Shown piece after piece: positions 17,460 through 28,026 of a stretch of 64,000 bases of DNA; position 1 is the stretch's first letter, and every line of letters begins with the position of its first letter. The stretch lies in assembly GCA_964518725.1 (NCBI GenBank), contig CAZFKP010000006.1, positions 20,281 to 84,280 of the forward strand. The letters run 5' to 3'. The notes under the pieces were generated by a model that had not been told where the DNA came from, ran no database searches, and worked only from the letters and a program-made list of their open reading frames with translations. The stretch is from JANRKF01 sp964518725. Lineage in GTDB: Bacteria; Pseudomonadota; Alphaproteobacteria; Rickettsiales; SXRF01. Position numbers and translations under genes: made by a program.

Positions 17460-18815
17460 ATGGCGAACGAACAGGATATTGAGGCACCACAACAGCACGT
17501 GGCTGGCGCCATGAAAATGCTGCCAGAGTTGCGTAAGCAAGCCGCCACCGCCAGCGGTCTGACCGCTGTCAGCCTTGCTAATGAGGCAGACCTGAAAGGC
17601 GCGCTCGGAATATCCGCAGACGGGAAAAACCCCAACCTCATCATCAACGAACCCAAAAACGCTAAAACCGGCGCAGAAATCACTTCTGTTACCTTAATGG
17701 AAGACGGGAAGCCTCGGCACTTCACACGTATCCACACACATGATGCGGCGAAAAGCCCCACCGGCCTCGAAGCCTCCGCATGGATGGAGGTCAAAGACCC
17801 GAACACCAAAGAACCGATGGTATCAAGAGATGGCAAAAAAAATATCGTTATCGCTGGTCAGGGTTTCTTAGGAAGCAAGACCGACCTTGTCACTCCTGCA
17901 TTTTTTAGTCCCTCCATCGGGCAAAAACAGGCTAAAGAATTATATGCCGTGGGCGATGGAAAACTGACCAAACAGACGCTGGAAGTGAATGCGTTTCTCG
18001 ATGCGACGCTAAAGGCTGCCAGTTCCGATGGCACGAATGTATCGCTTACCATCGGCAGCCACTCGATGAATGCATCAGCTGCCCTTGCTATGCAAACTTT
18101 TGCCACGGTACGCGGTATCGATTCACAGGCCATGCTCTTCGACCCGGTCAGCGGCACCACGGGCGTTAACCGTATCCGCGAGGCGCTCGGTTCGGATGAG
18201 GGAAAATTATCGGCAGAACAAAAAACCCTGCGCCAGCAATTGATCAAAGCAAGCGGCGGGGAAGATCCGGAAAAAATCCTTTTGCAATTTGACCAGAGCC
18301 TGGCTAGCGATGTGACGTCTTTTGCCAGCCGCTCATGGCAGGAAGGCTGGGATACAAGAGCCTCGCGCCCGGGCAGCATGAAAACCAACGACCGCTCTTT
18401 CAATTTTAGCGTCAATGCCGGAACAACCCCAGCTACTGCCGCAAGCCAGCTCAGTGATGAAGGAAACCGACCGCCGGGACGCGTTTATTATGTCGATGGA
18501 ACAACGTCGGAAGTGGCGGGTGCGGATCCTATCCACAAGATTGTCAATATTTTTGCCAGCCTGACGGAAGGGCATATAGTGGCACCGTCGGAACTGATGA
18601 TTCCGCTCGGACAGAATGCCTATAAAACGATAGGCGATATCGGCAGCAAAGGCATTGTGCCGGTGATGAACGAGCTGGGAGAAGCCGCTAAAAATGCACT
18701 TTCCGATTTTGCCGGAAAGCTGTGGAATAACGTTGTGGTAACAAGTGACCATACCACTGGGAAAAATCCTAGCAACGTTGAGGGACGACCGAGTTCTTCC
18801 CAGAATATACGTTAG
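17460..18815 (+). CDS. Orphan protein with lipase-like stretch, candidate effector
   Basis: A 451-residue soluble protein, no signal peptide, ending in a hydrophilic Ser/Asn-rich tail (EGRPSSSQNIR). ATG 17460 follows GGGGGA. Between residues about 140 and 225 it reads IVIAGQGFLGSKTD, then an acidic/helix stretch, then LTIGSHSMNASAALAMQTF and MLFDPVSG. This order resembles alpha/beta-hydrolase lipases, where an oxyanion strand is followed by hGHSxGG; Ser202 would be the nucleophile, though the glycines around it are not canonical. The lipase link is inference at low confidence. It is monocistronic between uvrB and tRNA-Arg. Confidence 0.65.
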   Translation: MANEQDIEAPQQHVAGAMKMLPELRKQAATASGLTAVSLANEADLKGALGISADGKNPNLIINEPKNAKTGAEITSVTLMEDGKPRHFTRIHTHDAAKSPTGLEASAWMEVKDPNTKEPMVSRDGKKNIVIAGQGFLGSKTDLVTPAFFSPSIGQKQAKELYAVGDGKLTKQTLEVNAFLDATLKAASSDGTNVSLTIGSHSMNASAALAMQTFATVRGIDSQAMLFDPVSGTTGVNRIREALGSDEGKLSAEQKTLRQQLIKASGGEDPEKILLQFDQSLASDVTSFASRSWQEGWDTRASRPGSMKTNDRSFNFSVNAGTTPATAASQLSDEGNRPPGRVYYVDGTTSEVAGADPIHKIVNIFASLTEGHIVAPSELMIPLGQNAYKTIGDIGSKGIVPVMNELGEAAKNALSDFAGKLWNNVVVTSDHTTGKNPSNVEGRPSSSQNIR

Positions 18816-18871
18816 CCTGTCTTTTATCTGCGGCTGGCCAGTTGGAGCGTGGTATCCATCAGGGCTGTAAA

Positions 18872-18948
<77 letters not shown>

Positions 18949-19071
18949 CTAGGCTGCATACTGGCGGGCAACATAACCAGAAAAATCTTGAAGAGCAAGC
19001 TATGAAGCGGATAGCACCAGCGGCAAAAGCCGCGTGCGCCACTGCCAATCCGACAGATTCACCGGATAAAA

Positions 19072-20901
<1,830 letters not shown>

Positions 20902-20913
20902 TTTTGATCCTCT

Positions 20914-20973
20914 GTCATGATTGCGAAGGCGGGCATTCGCTCGTGAATGGTCTGCCGCCTACGCGACAATGAC
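20914..20973. repeat. Palindromic intergenic element, second type copy
   Basis: A 60-base imperfect inverted repeat: the left end GTCATGATTGCGAAGGCGG faces the right end, which in reverse complement reads GTCATTGTCGCGTAGGCGG. The centre CATTC-GCTCGT-GAATG is itself a hairpin. It lies just upstream of typA. The terminal GTCATTG and GCGA words are shared with the element at 10434-10518, suggesting one family. Confidence 0.55.
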
Positions 20974-21050
20974 GCGCTTAGGTTAATTCGCCGCGCATAG
21001 AGCATAAAAACTTAGGATAAGCAAGGGTTTTAATGCAAACCATATGGGAT

Positions 21051-21078
21051 TTGACAAAGCACGAGAAAAATATATAAG
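21051..21078 (+). promoter_or_regulatory. Sigma70-type promoter
   Basis: TTGACA (21051-21056), a 16-base spacer and TATAAG (21073-21078), about 41 bases before the ATG at 21119. The -35 is perfect and the -10 has five of six consensus bases. This is one of the best promoters in the window. Confidence 0.65.
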
Positions 21079-21118
21079 TTAAGCAACGTTTACTAAAATT
21101 ACACAGAGGGGGATTTCT

Positions 21119-21964
21119 ATGGCCACTGAACTTACTACGAATGATTATGGCGCGCTGACCGCCGAAGATGATAATGTGTTCCGGCTGACCCTGAAGCCGC
21201 AAGTTCAACATTACCCGCCCCCAAACGGACAACCCACCATTAGTGACCTCGTCCAGCCGGTTCGAGCGGCAAAAGAAGCAGGCAAAAATCCTCTGCTGGT
21301 CGTTGATTTACGGAATATTGACGTTGCCAATGGCGGTGTAATCACGGCCATCCTGAGTGCCAAGAAGGCTGCCGACACGGGCTCAAGGACTATGATCGTG
21401 AATGCAAATGATGCTGTAAGGGAAACGCTGCAGGCTACCCGGACAGATGTCTACAGGTCGGACCTCGCCACGGTTAACGATAGGGGAAACGGCGTCTTCG
21501 TCGTTACGATTGGAAAAGAAATATTGGGCGAGGACGAGGCAAGAAAACTCAAACAAATATTGATGGGCATCGCAAACGCGCAACAGGAAAAGGGTTCCAA
21601 ACCAAGAATCATCATGGATTTAAGCGCCATGCAATTTATGGAGAGCGCCAACAACCTGACCTTTATGCAGGTCAATGATGCGCTGAAAAAATCCGGCGCG
21701 ACGCCCATCACCATCGTGGGAACGGGCAATGTGATACATGTCCGACCCGGTAGCAACCAACTTTACGATATGCATCTGATGCAATTTGGGGAGGATGGGC
21801 TTGATATTCGCGTAAAGGGCACCACGGCGGAGCAGGTGGTGGCGGATCCGAATGCCGGGCTGAGCACCTCCCGCCGCAAGGAGCTTTTGAAAAATGGGCC
21901 ACAAAGCCCCGCAGAACGTGGTAGAAATAACAGCGCAGGCGGAGACTGGGCTCAGCTGAACTAA
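21119..21964 (+). CDS. Protein with two STAS-like segments
   Basis: A 281-residue soluble protein. Residues about 56-105 (LLVVDLRNIDVANGG, then a helix, TMIVNANDAVRETLQ) follow the STAS/anti-sigma-antagonist pattern: buried strand, short loop, helix, strand, helix. The pattern recurs at about 160-210 (PRIIMDLSAMQFMESA, then ITIVGTGN). The usual phosphorylatable Ser after the first strand is not obvious. The C terminus is hydrophilic (SPAERGRNNSAGGDW). GAGGGGGA before the ATG and a strong promoter indicate good expression. Fold assignment is inference. It ends convergent with nadK, four bases overlapping. Confidence 0.7.
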   Translation: MATELTTNDYGALTAEDDNVFRLTLKPQVQHYPPPNGQPTISDLVQPVRAAKEAGKNPLLVVDLRNIDVANGGVITAILSAKKAADTGSRTMIVNANDAVRETLQATRTDVYRSDLATVNDRGNGVFVVTIGKEILGEDEARKLKQILMGIANAQQEKGSKPRIIMDLSAMQFMESANNLTFMQVNDALKKSGATPITIVGTGNVIHVRPGSNQLYDMHLMQFGEDGLDIRVKGTTAEQVVADPNAGLSTSRRKELLKNGPQSPAERGRNNSAGGDWAQLN

Positions 21965-22740
21965 TGCGTGAATTGCTCTTTGATGATGCGCTCTTCGAGG
22001 TTATGCTCGGTATCGAACAATAAGCTCACGCCGGATTTCCGCTGCTCGGAAACCACCACTTCGGTAACGTCTTCCATTTCAGTAAAATCTGCCACCACGC
22101 TCACAGGGCGTTTCTTGGGTTCCAGAATACTGAAGCTGACCGAGGCGTCATGCGGAATCAGCGCACCACGCCAGCGGCGTGGGCGGAAGGGCACCAGCGG
22201 GGTCAACGCAATCACGTTGGCGCCATGCGGGATGATAGGGCCGCCAGCAGAAAAATTGTACGCCGTGCTGCCCGCCGGAGTGGCGAGCAACACGCCATCG
22301 CAAATGAGCTCTTTCAGCCGAACCACATGGTCGATCGACACACGAATCTTCGCCGCCTGCCTACCCTGGCGAAACAGCGACACTTCGTTGAATGCCAGCG
22401 CCTGGATGACTTTGCCATTGGATTTCCGCGCATACATGTGCAGCGGATAAATCGTCGATGGGCGCGCCTCCTTGATGCGCTCCACCAGCCGCTCGGTCGT
22501 ATGCTGGTTCATCAGGAATCCGACCGTGCCGCAATTGATGCCGTAAAATGGCAGCTTGTATTTCATGTATTGGTGCAAACATTGCAGCATGAACCCGTCG
22601 CCGCCGAGCACCACAATCACCTGCGCGCTGTCGCGGCGCTTGGTCAGCGGCGATAACGTCACCTGCTTTTTGATTTCCTTCAGTGCGGCCTGCGCCTTGG
22701 GCGTATCGTCGGCAATCACTGCGATGCGAGTAAATGTCAT
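21961..22740 (-). CDS. nadK: NAD kinase
   Basis: NadK phosphorylates NAD to NADP in the cytoplasm. The 259-residue protein has the GGDG signature (VVLGGDGFMLQ, about 45-55), the NE motif (LAFNEVSL) and the Gly-rich TPAGSTAYNFSAGGPI that positions NAD. Length is that of the short bacterial form. It lies immediately downstream of the two DUF2336 genes on the same strand, 15 bases after the nearer one, and may share their transcript. Confidence 0.95.
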   Translation of the reverse strand: MTFTRIAVIADDTPKAQAALKEIKKQVTLSPLTKRRDSAQVIVVLGGDGFMLQCLHQYMKYKLPFYGINCGTVGFLMNQHTTERLVERIKEARPSTIYPLHMYARKSNGKVIQALAFNEVSLFRQGRQAAKIRVSIDHVVRLKELICDGVLLATPAGSTAYNFSAGGPIIPHGANVIALTPLVPFRPRRWRGALIPHDASVSFSILEPKKRPVSVVADFTEMEDVTEVVVSEQRKSGVSLLFDTEHNLEERIIKEQFTH

Positions 22741-22755
22741 GGTTGTAATTTAGCG

Positions 22756-23901
22756 TTACGTCGCACGACGCACAAGCGCTATAATGTAGGAAAGATTCTC
22801 AATCGGCTGGTCTTCCGAATATTGCAGGATACGCTCGACCACCCGGTTGGCATAGCGCGCCTTGCCTGGCTTTTCCCCCTGCGCCGCCAGCTCCCGCACC
22901 ACCCTGAGCAGCAACCTCACCGCCGGCAGCATCGTCTCCGGCAGGCCGGACTTGTTGTAAAGTCCACGGAAGCCGAGATCACCCTGATCATTCAGCAGCG
23001 TTCGGGCATTGGCAATCGGGATGTTGGAAAGCCGCGCAAGGCTTGCCTCGAAGAACGCGAAGTTCCCCTGGCACAGCGAACTTAAAATCATTGACGGGCT
23101 TAAACGGTCATTGGTATGCATCTGCGCCACCAACCGATCCATCTCGCCGTCATCTTCCACGTTCCTAGCAAGTTGCAGCGTTTCTTTCTCGCGGGTATTC
23201 TCCGTCTCCTCGACAATGACTTCGCTGAACACCGCCTTGTGTCTTTCTTTCAGTTGTTCGGCAAGGGTGCCTGACACAACGCTCACCAGCTTCTCGATCG
23301 TCGCCATCGGCAAGCGCGGGCGGCCGCCAAGTGCTTCCATCATGCCTTCATTATCGCGGTTGCGGTCGATGATGATGGCAAGTTCCTGTTCGGAAATATC
23401 AGCCCCGTTATTGCCCACAAGGGTCGCGGTTACCTGGTCGTTCCCGGCACGAAGCAGGGCACCCGTCACTAATTGCGACACTTCGCGCCGTCGCGAAACG
23501 GCAAGGTGCCGCGAAAGCTGCTTGGTGCTTTCCACCAGCTCAAGCAAATCATTTTCAGTCAACACTTCGGAATATTCGAGCACCGGAAGCGATACCTGCT
23601 CGACATCACGCGCCAGCACCATCACGATGTCGCGTGGGATCACTTTGCTGGATTTGATGTGCTGGGCGAGCGAGGCGCGCACGCGCACTTCTGTATCCTG
23701 CAGCAGCAGGCGGAAAATCTGCTCGGCAACTTTAAGTTCCCGTTCATGGAGCGACGACGTGCCGTAAGCGCCGGCGATTTTATCAGTGATGTCAACACGT
23801 GTTTGCGACGAGCCATCCTCCAGCAACCGGCGGATGTCCTCTGGCGAAAGCGCTAGCGCACTTGCGGTGTGGATTGATTCAGGCGATGTTTTCCCGAGCA
23901 A
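22756..23901 (-). CDS. DUF2336 protein, copy 2
   Basis: A 381-residue protein of the alphaproteobacterial DUF2336 family. It is almost entirely helical with HEAT-like stretches: EVRVRASLAQHIKSSKVIPRDIV, then PVLEYSEVLTENDLLELV and LAVSRRREVSQLV, the hallmark order of the family. The function of the family is not established. Its start overlaps the end of the upstream DUF2336 gene by 23 bases. No membrane segment or signal peptide. Confidence 0.88.
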   Translation of the reverse strand: MLGKTSPESIHTASALALSPEDIRRLLEDGSSQTRVDITDKIAGAYGTSSLHERELKVAEQIFRLLLQDTEVRVRASLAQHIKSSKVIPRDIVMVLARDVEQVSLPVLEYSEVLTENDLLELVESTKQLSRHLAVSRRREVSQLVTGALLRAGNDQVTATLVGNNGADISEQELAIIIDRNRDNEGMMEALGGRPRLPMATIEKLVSVVSGTLAEQLKERHKAVFSEVIVEETENTREKETLQLARNVEDDGEMDRLVAQMHTNDRLSPSMILSSLCQGNFAFFEASLARLSNIPIANARTLLNDQGDLGFRGLYNKSGLPETMLPAVRLLLRVVRELAAQGEKPGKARYANRVVERILQYSEDQPIENLSYIIALVRRAT

Positions 23902-25018
23902 TCTTCCCCCCTATGATTGACAATAAATACCCCATGTTCTCAATAGAGCGGTGATAACCCTCGCGGTAAATACGATCCACTACCAGTTTGCGGAAATCGT
24001 CGGGCTTGTTATAGCCATAATCCGATTCTTCCAGGCTGATGTTAAGCAACACGCGAATACCATCCTCAAAACCGGCAGGCATCTGCGCTGCCCGGTAAAT
24101 TGAGTGGAACCCCAAAGAACCAGCATCCGTCAACAGCAGGCGGGCATTCACACGCGGCACACCGGCAAGCCGGGCAAGCCCTGCTTCAAACAGGTTGAGG
24201 CTGCCCATGCACAGTGCACGGATCAGCACCGAGTGCGTCAGCCTCCCACCAAGGATAAGCTGGTTGACCAGATCTTCCACCTGCTCGTCGTCATCCGGAT
24301 TCAGGTTGCTGTTTGCCGCAACGAACCCGAGCAACTCCCATTCACGCACATCGGTCGTCGTTTTCGCCGCCGTTGGCGCGCTGATCCTGTACTCTTTGAT
24401 GAGGCGATGCTTCATTTCATCCGATACGGCAGTGAGCATTTTCTCCACGATGGTCAGGGACAGGCCGCCGCGCTCTACCAACAATTCAGCGAGCGACTCA
24501 TTCTCGGAAACCTGCTGCCACGCGGTCATGATCGCCTGATCCGTCAGTATGGCGCTCTTATTCGCGAACAGGTCGCTTAACACCGACACATTGTGCGTTT
24601 CCGCCAAACCGTTCACCACCGGCACCGAGATGTTCTCGCGGCGGGCGATCGCCCGCAGCCGTGCCACTTCCTCACTGCTTTGGAGGATGGCAAGCAGATC
24701 GCTGTCATCGAGCACACGAGAAAATTCAAGCACGTAAACGGCCACGTCCACATCATCATTAGCGATACGGTGGATGATATCTTTCGGGACGTTCTGCACA
24801 TGGCAAAGCTGCTCGGAAATAGCAAGCCGCACCCGTTTCTCGACATCCCTGAGCAGAATACGGAAAATATCGTTGGCAATCGCCGTCTCGCCAGGCGTGA
24901 AGTTGCCAGCCCGGTAGTCCATGGCAATTTTACCGGCAAGTAGGCTCCGCGTCCTGCCAGATGGCTCCTGCATTAGTTTCCTGACGTCCATGCCCGTTAC
25001 GCTGGTTTGCTGTGACAT
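23879..25018 (-). CDS. DUF2336 protein, copy 1
   Basis: A 379-residue paralogue of the next gene. It shows KRVRLAISEQLCHVQNVPKDII, YVLEFSRVLDDSDLLAIL and LRAIARRENISVPVV in the same order as the neighbour, but overall identity is moderate, so the duplication is old. I start at ATG 25018 because GGGGAG lies just upstream; a GTG four codons earlier overlaps that site. The two form an overlapping pair followed by nadK. Confidence 0.87.
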   Translation of the reverse strand: MSQQTSVTGMDVRKLMQEPSGRTRSLLAGKIAMDYRAGNFTPGETAIANDIFRILLRDVEKRVRLAISEQLCHVQNVPKDIIHRIANDDVDVAVYVLEFSRVLDDSDLLAILQSSEEVARLRAIARRENISVPVVNGLAETHNVSVLSDLFANKSAILTDQAIMTAWQQVSENESLAELLVERGGLSLTIVEKMLTAVSDEMKHRLIKEYRISAPTAAKTTTDVREWELLGFVAANSNLNPDDDEQVEDLVNQLILGGRLTHSVLIRALCMGSLNLFEAGLARLAGVPRVNARLLLTDAGSLGFHSIYRAAQMPAGFEDGIRVLLNISLEESDYGYNKPDDFRKLVVDRIYREGYHRSIENMGYLLSIIGGKIARENIA

Positions 25019-25262
25019 GCCTCTCCCCACTCCCGCATACCGTTTTGAAATCTATAGCAACTTCAATGCGATAATGCAACGCTCTTTAAAGGCGTGTTCT
25101 TTTTCTATTAGTTAACATTATGCACCTTTTACTGTTAAAGAATGATTAATTTTATGAATTTAACTTATATTAATAATATTGCGGCATTTATTGCCGCCCG
25201 GTGTTTAGATTATCTTAAATCATTGGCGCTATATTCGGCTCAATTTCAAGGGGATGAGCATA
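25019..25262. promoter_or_regulatory. AT-rich divergent intergenic region
   Basis: This gap separates the minus-strand DUF2336 operon from the plus-strand CoA-transferase genes and is much richer in A+T than its surroundings. It contains a perfect hairpin GCGGCA-TTTAT-TGCCGC (25181-25197) with no T-run, which could be an operator, and AAGGGG before the CoA-transferase start. I see no confident promoter or gene. Confidence 0.35.
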
Positions 25263-25976
25263 ATGGACAAAACGTTTACACACGCGCATGCCGCACTTGA
25301 TGGCTTGCTATTCGACGGCATGATGATCATGGCCGGCGGATTCGGCCTATGCGGCATCCCGGAGCACATGATTCGTGAGATCAAGGACAGCGGCATCACC
25401 GGCATTACATGGATCGCAAATAATTGCGGCACAGATGATTTCGGATCCGGAATATTATTGCATACGCGGCAAATCAAAAAAATGATCGCCTCTTACGTCG
25501 GCGAAAATAAAACATTCGAGCAGCAGTTCCTGAACAAAGAGCTGGAGGTGGAATTCAACCCGCAAGGCACGCTCGCCGAACGCATCCGCGCCGGCGGCGC
25601 CGGCATCCCGGCATTTTATACCCCAACCGGGTATGGCACGGTGATTGCCGAGGGCAAGGAAACCCGCGAGTTTGATGGACGCATGTATGTGATGGAAACC
25701 GGTCTGAGAGCCGACCTCGCCATCGTTAAAGCATGGAAAGGCGATAAGGCGGGCAACCTCATCTACAGCAAGACCGCGCGCAACTTCAACCCGATCATGG
25801 CGATGGCCGGCAAAGTGACCGTGGCCGAAGTGGAAGAGCTAGTCGAAATCGGCGAGCTTGACCCCGACCAGATCCACACGCCAGGCATTTTCGTGCAGCG
25901 CATTTTCCAAGGCACGCATTTCGAAAAGCGGATTGAATTCCGCACCACCCAAGAAAATCCAACGGGGAAAAAATAA
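25263..25976 (+). CDS. scoA: 3-oxoacid CoA-transferase subunit A
   Basis: Alpha subunit of a class I CoA transferase that moves CoA between succinyl-CoA (or acetyl-CoA) and acetoacetate. The 237-residue product has the CoA-binding loop GGFGLCGIPEHMI near residue 26, NNCGTDDFGSG, and the GGAGIPAFYTPTGYGT stretch. I prefer ATG 25263, eight bases after AAGGGG; an ATG at 25254 abuts that site. The beta subunit follows one base after the stop. SCOT-type is likely from length and motifs, but AtoDA cannot be excluded. Confidence 0.92.
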   Translation: MDKTFTHAHAALDGLLFDGMMIMAGGFGLCGIPEHMIREIKDSGITGITWIANNCGTDDFGSGILLHTRQIKKMIASYVGENKTFEQQFLNKELEVEFNPQGTLAERIRAGGAGIPAFYTPTGYGTVIAEGKETREFDGRMYVMETGLRADLAIVKAWKGDKAGNLIYSKTARNFNPIMAMAGKVTVAEVEELVEIGELDPDQIHTPGIFVQRIFQGTHFEKRIEFRTTQENPTGKK

Positions 25977-25977
25977 T

Positions 25978-26610
25978 ATGGCCTGGACACACGCACAAAT
26001 GGCGGAACGCGCCGCCCGCGAATTGCAGGACGGGTTTTATGTCAATCTCGGCATCGGCCTACCAACGCTGGTTGCCAACTACGTGCCCGACGATATCCAT
26101 GTCATTTTCCAAAGCGAAAACGGCATGCTCGGCATGGGGCCTTTCCCGCACGACAAGGATGTAAACCCCGACCTCATCAACGCCGGGAAGCAGACGGTTT
26201 CTGAGCTTCCGGAAACGGTTTATTTCGATTCGGCGATGAGCTTCGCAATGATCCGCGGCGAGCATGTCGACCTTGCCATCCTTGGCGCACTCCAGATCAC
26301 CGGCGATGGCGACATCGCCAACTGGATGATTCCCGGAAAAATGGTCAAAGGCATGGGCGGCGCGATGGATCTGGTCGCGGGCGTAAAAAAAATCTGCGTG
26401 CTGATGGAGCATGCCGCCAAGGGCAACCCAAAAATCCTGAACCGCTGCAACTTTCCACTGACCGGTACCAAGGTGGTGGACATGATCGTCACCGATTTAT
26501 GTGTGATGGAAATCGACGAACGCGGACTTCGACTGGTCGAGCTGGCGCCGGACGTGACGGTGGACGAGGTGCGCGCGCACACCGAAGCGGAGTTTTCGGT
26601 TGACCTCTAA
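25978..26610 (+). CDS. scoB: 3-oxoacid CoA-transferase subunit B
   Basis: Beta subunit of the CoA transferase, carrying the catalytic glutamate in QSENGMLGMGP (about residues 41-51). Other family stretches are VNLGIGLPTLVANY, GALQITGDGDIANWMIPGKMVKGMGGAMDL (broken here by normal variation) and FPLTGTKVVDMI. The 210-residue length is standard. It starts directly after scoA, and its end overlaps the TTG start of the TraX-like gene. Confidence 0.93.
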   Translation: MAWTHAQMAERAARELQDGFYVNLGIGLPTLVANYVPDDIHVIFQSENGMLGMGPFPHDKDVNPDLINAGKQTVSELPETVYFDSAMSFAMIRGEHVDLAILGALQITGDGDIANWMIPGKMVKGMGGAMDLVAGVKKICVLMEHAAKGNPKILNRCNFPLTGTKVVDMIVTDLCVMEIDERGLRLVELAPDVTVDEVRAHTEAEFSVDL

Positions 26611-27325
26611 ATCCCTCACCCGCTGGGATGCGCTGAAATTAATTGGCCTGCTGCTCATGTTCGTTGACCATACCGGGCATTTTCTCCTAGAGAACGAAGA
26701 GTGGCTACGCGGCATTGGGCGGGCATGTGCGCCGATCTTTCTGTTTCTCGTTGGATTCGCGCCACATTATAAATTTGATAAAGAATTGCTGATGCTCGCG
26801 CTGCTGCTCACACTCTGCGACTGGCTGGTGAAAGGCGCGCCGAACACACTCAACATCCTGGTGACGATCATGCTCATCCGCCTCATTTTCGGCTGGCTGG
26901 AATCGCACGAAAAACTTGCCCTTAAACTGCATGAATGGGTGATCGGCAGCATCGCCATGATCGCCTCCATCGTCGCGGTGCAATATGGTTCGCTCGGCTT
27001 GCTGTTTGCGCTTTCCGGCTATGTCTACAAGCATGCAACGTCATACGGCTCACGCACGCCGGAACGTTTCCTGATCGTTGTGACATTACTCTACGCCTTA
27101 ATCACCGGGGTGTTCAGCGAGTTCTCACTCCTCACCAACATCGTGATGATTGCAACTTTTGGCATCATGGTGACGACGCTGCGCTGGTTTGTGCATGCGC
27201 CGAAAATGGCACTCGCCTACCCTGCCCCGCTCGCACTCATCGGCGCGTGGTGCTCGCGGCACACAGCAGGCATTTACGTAGCGCACCTAATCGTACTGAT
27301 TACACTGACCGGAAAGTCGCTTTAA
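26600..27325 (+). CDS. TraX-like membrane protein
   Basis: A 241-residue protein with seven or eight hydrophobic segments. The N terminus DALKLIGLLLMFVDHTGHF is the hallmark of the TraX family, as are CAPIFLFLVGFA and HTAGIYVAHL near the C terminus. F-plasmid TraX N-acetylates conjugative pilin; chromosomal homologues are mostly uncharacterised. The start is TTG 26600, inside the scoB end, supported by GGAG eight bases upstream. It lies about 700 bases before two VirB2 pilin genes, so a role in modifying those pilins is possible. Confidence 0.75.
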   Translation: MTSKSLTRWDALKLIGLLLMFVDHTGHFLLENEEWLRGIGRACAPIFLFLVGFAPHYKFDKELLMLALLLTLCDWLVKGAPNTLNILVTIMLIRLIFGWLESHEKLALKLHEWVIGSIAMIASIVAVQYGSLGLLFALSGYVYKHATSYGSRTPERFLIVVTLLYALITGVFSEFSLLTNIVMIATFGIMVTTLRWFVHAPKMALAYPAPLALIGAWCSRHTAGIYVAHLIVLITLTGKSL

Positions 27326-27331
27326 TCTTGT

Positions 27332-27368
27332 TGTCCCCACGATTTCCTCGTGGAAATCGCATGGAATG
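27332..27368. repeat. 37-bp dispersed repeat, copy 2
   Basis: TGTCCCCACGATTTC...GGAAATCGCATGGAATG matches the copy at 10591-10627 at 28 of 37 positions. It lies in the gap between the convergent traX-like and RidA-family genes and can form the hairpin CACGATTTC-CTC-GTGGAAATCG. It may also act as a transcription end here. Confidence 0.5.
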
Positions 27369-27382
27369 TGCTCTCCTCACTG

Positions 27383-27853
27383 CTATTTAATCTCAAACAG
27401 CGCTTCGACTTCCACCGCCACGCCAAACGGAAGCTGTGCCACGCCCACCGCCGCACGCGCATGGCTGCCGATTTCTTTGCCGAACAACTCGACCATGAAA
27501 TCCGACACGCCGTTGGCGACTTTCGGCTGGTCGGTGAAATCCGGGGTGGAGTTCACGAATACGCCGAGGCGGATGCAGCGTTTTACCTTGGAGAGGTCGC
27601 CGCCGCACGCCGCCTTTAAATGCGAAAGCACGTTGATACCACAGAGCTTCGCGGTGCCTTGCGCCTGCTCAAGCGAAATATCTTTTCCCACCTGACCAAT
27701 ATCCTGCGGTTTGCCATCTTTCATCGGCAACTGGCCGGAAACCGTCACCATGTTACCCGACACGACATACGGCACATAATTCGCTGCCGGCAGTACGGAG
27801 GCTGGCAGTGTAATGCCCATGGATGATAGTTTCGCTTCAATTGCATTCGCCAT
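27383..27853 (-). CDS. RidA/YjgF/YER057c/UK114 family protein
   Basis: A 156-residue protein of the Rid family. The founding member hydrolyses reactive enamine/imine intermediates released by PLP enzymes. VVSGNMVTVSGQLPMKDG, LCGINVLSHLKAACGGDLSKVKR and VFVNSTPDFTDQPKVANG match the longer Rid subgroup. The arginine that binds the substrate carboxylate in RidA (near the C terminus) may correspond to HARAAVGVAQLPFG. It is monocistronic and convergent with the traX-like gene. Confidence 0.9.
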   Translation of the reverse strand: MANAIEAKLSSMGITLPASVLPAANYVPYVVSGNMVTVSGQLPMKDGKPQDIGQVGKDISLEQAQGTAKLCGINVLSHLKAACGGDLSKVKRCIRLGVFVNSTPDFTDQPKVANGVSDFMVELFGKEIGSHARAAVGVAQLPFGVAVEVEALFEIK

Positions 27854-28026
27854 TTGGTTTTCCTTTTGGTTATGTTAGAGTAATGATCCTGCGTCTATCA
27901 GGCTCAGGAGAATTTGCAAGCCTGCAACCCAATAAATTACTAAAATATTGATATATAACGATATCTATTTTAACAAAAGTCGTTAGCTGTAAAAAAACTG
28001 TCACAATGCTGTGTTATCATTTAGCT

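Noticed and set aside
27999..28004. TGTCAC upstream of virB2 as the same element
   Set aside because: CTGTCACAAT lacks the spaced TTCA and its distance depends on an uncertain start codon; too weak to include.
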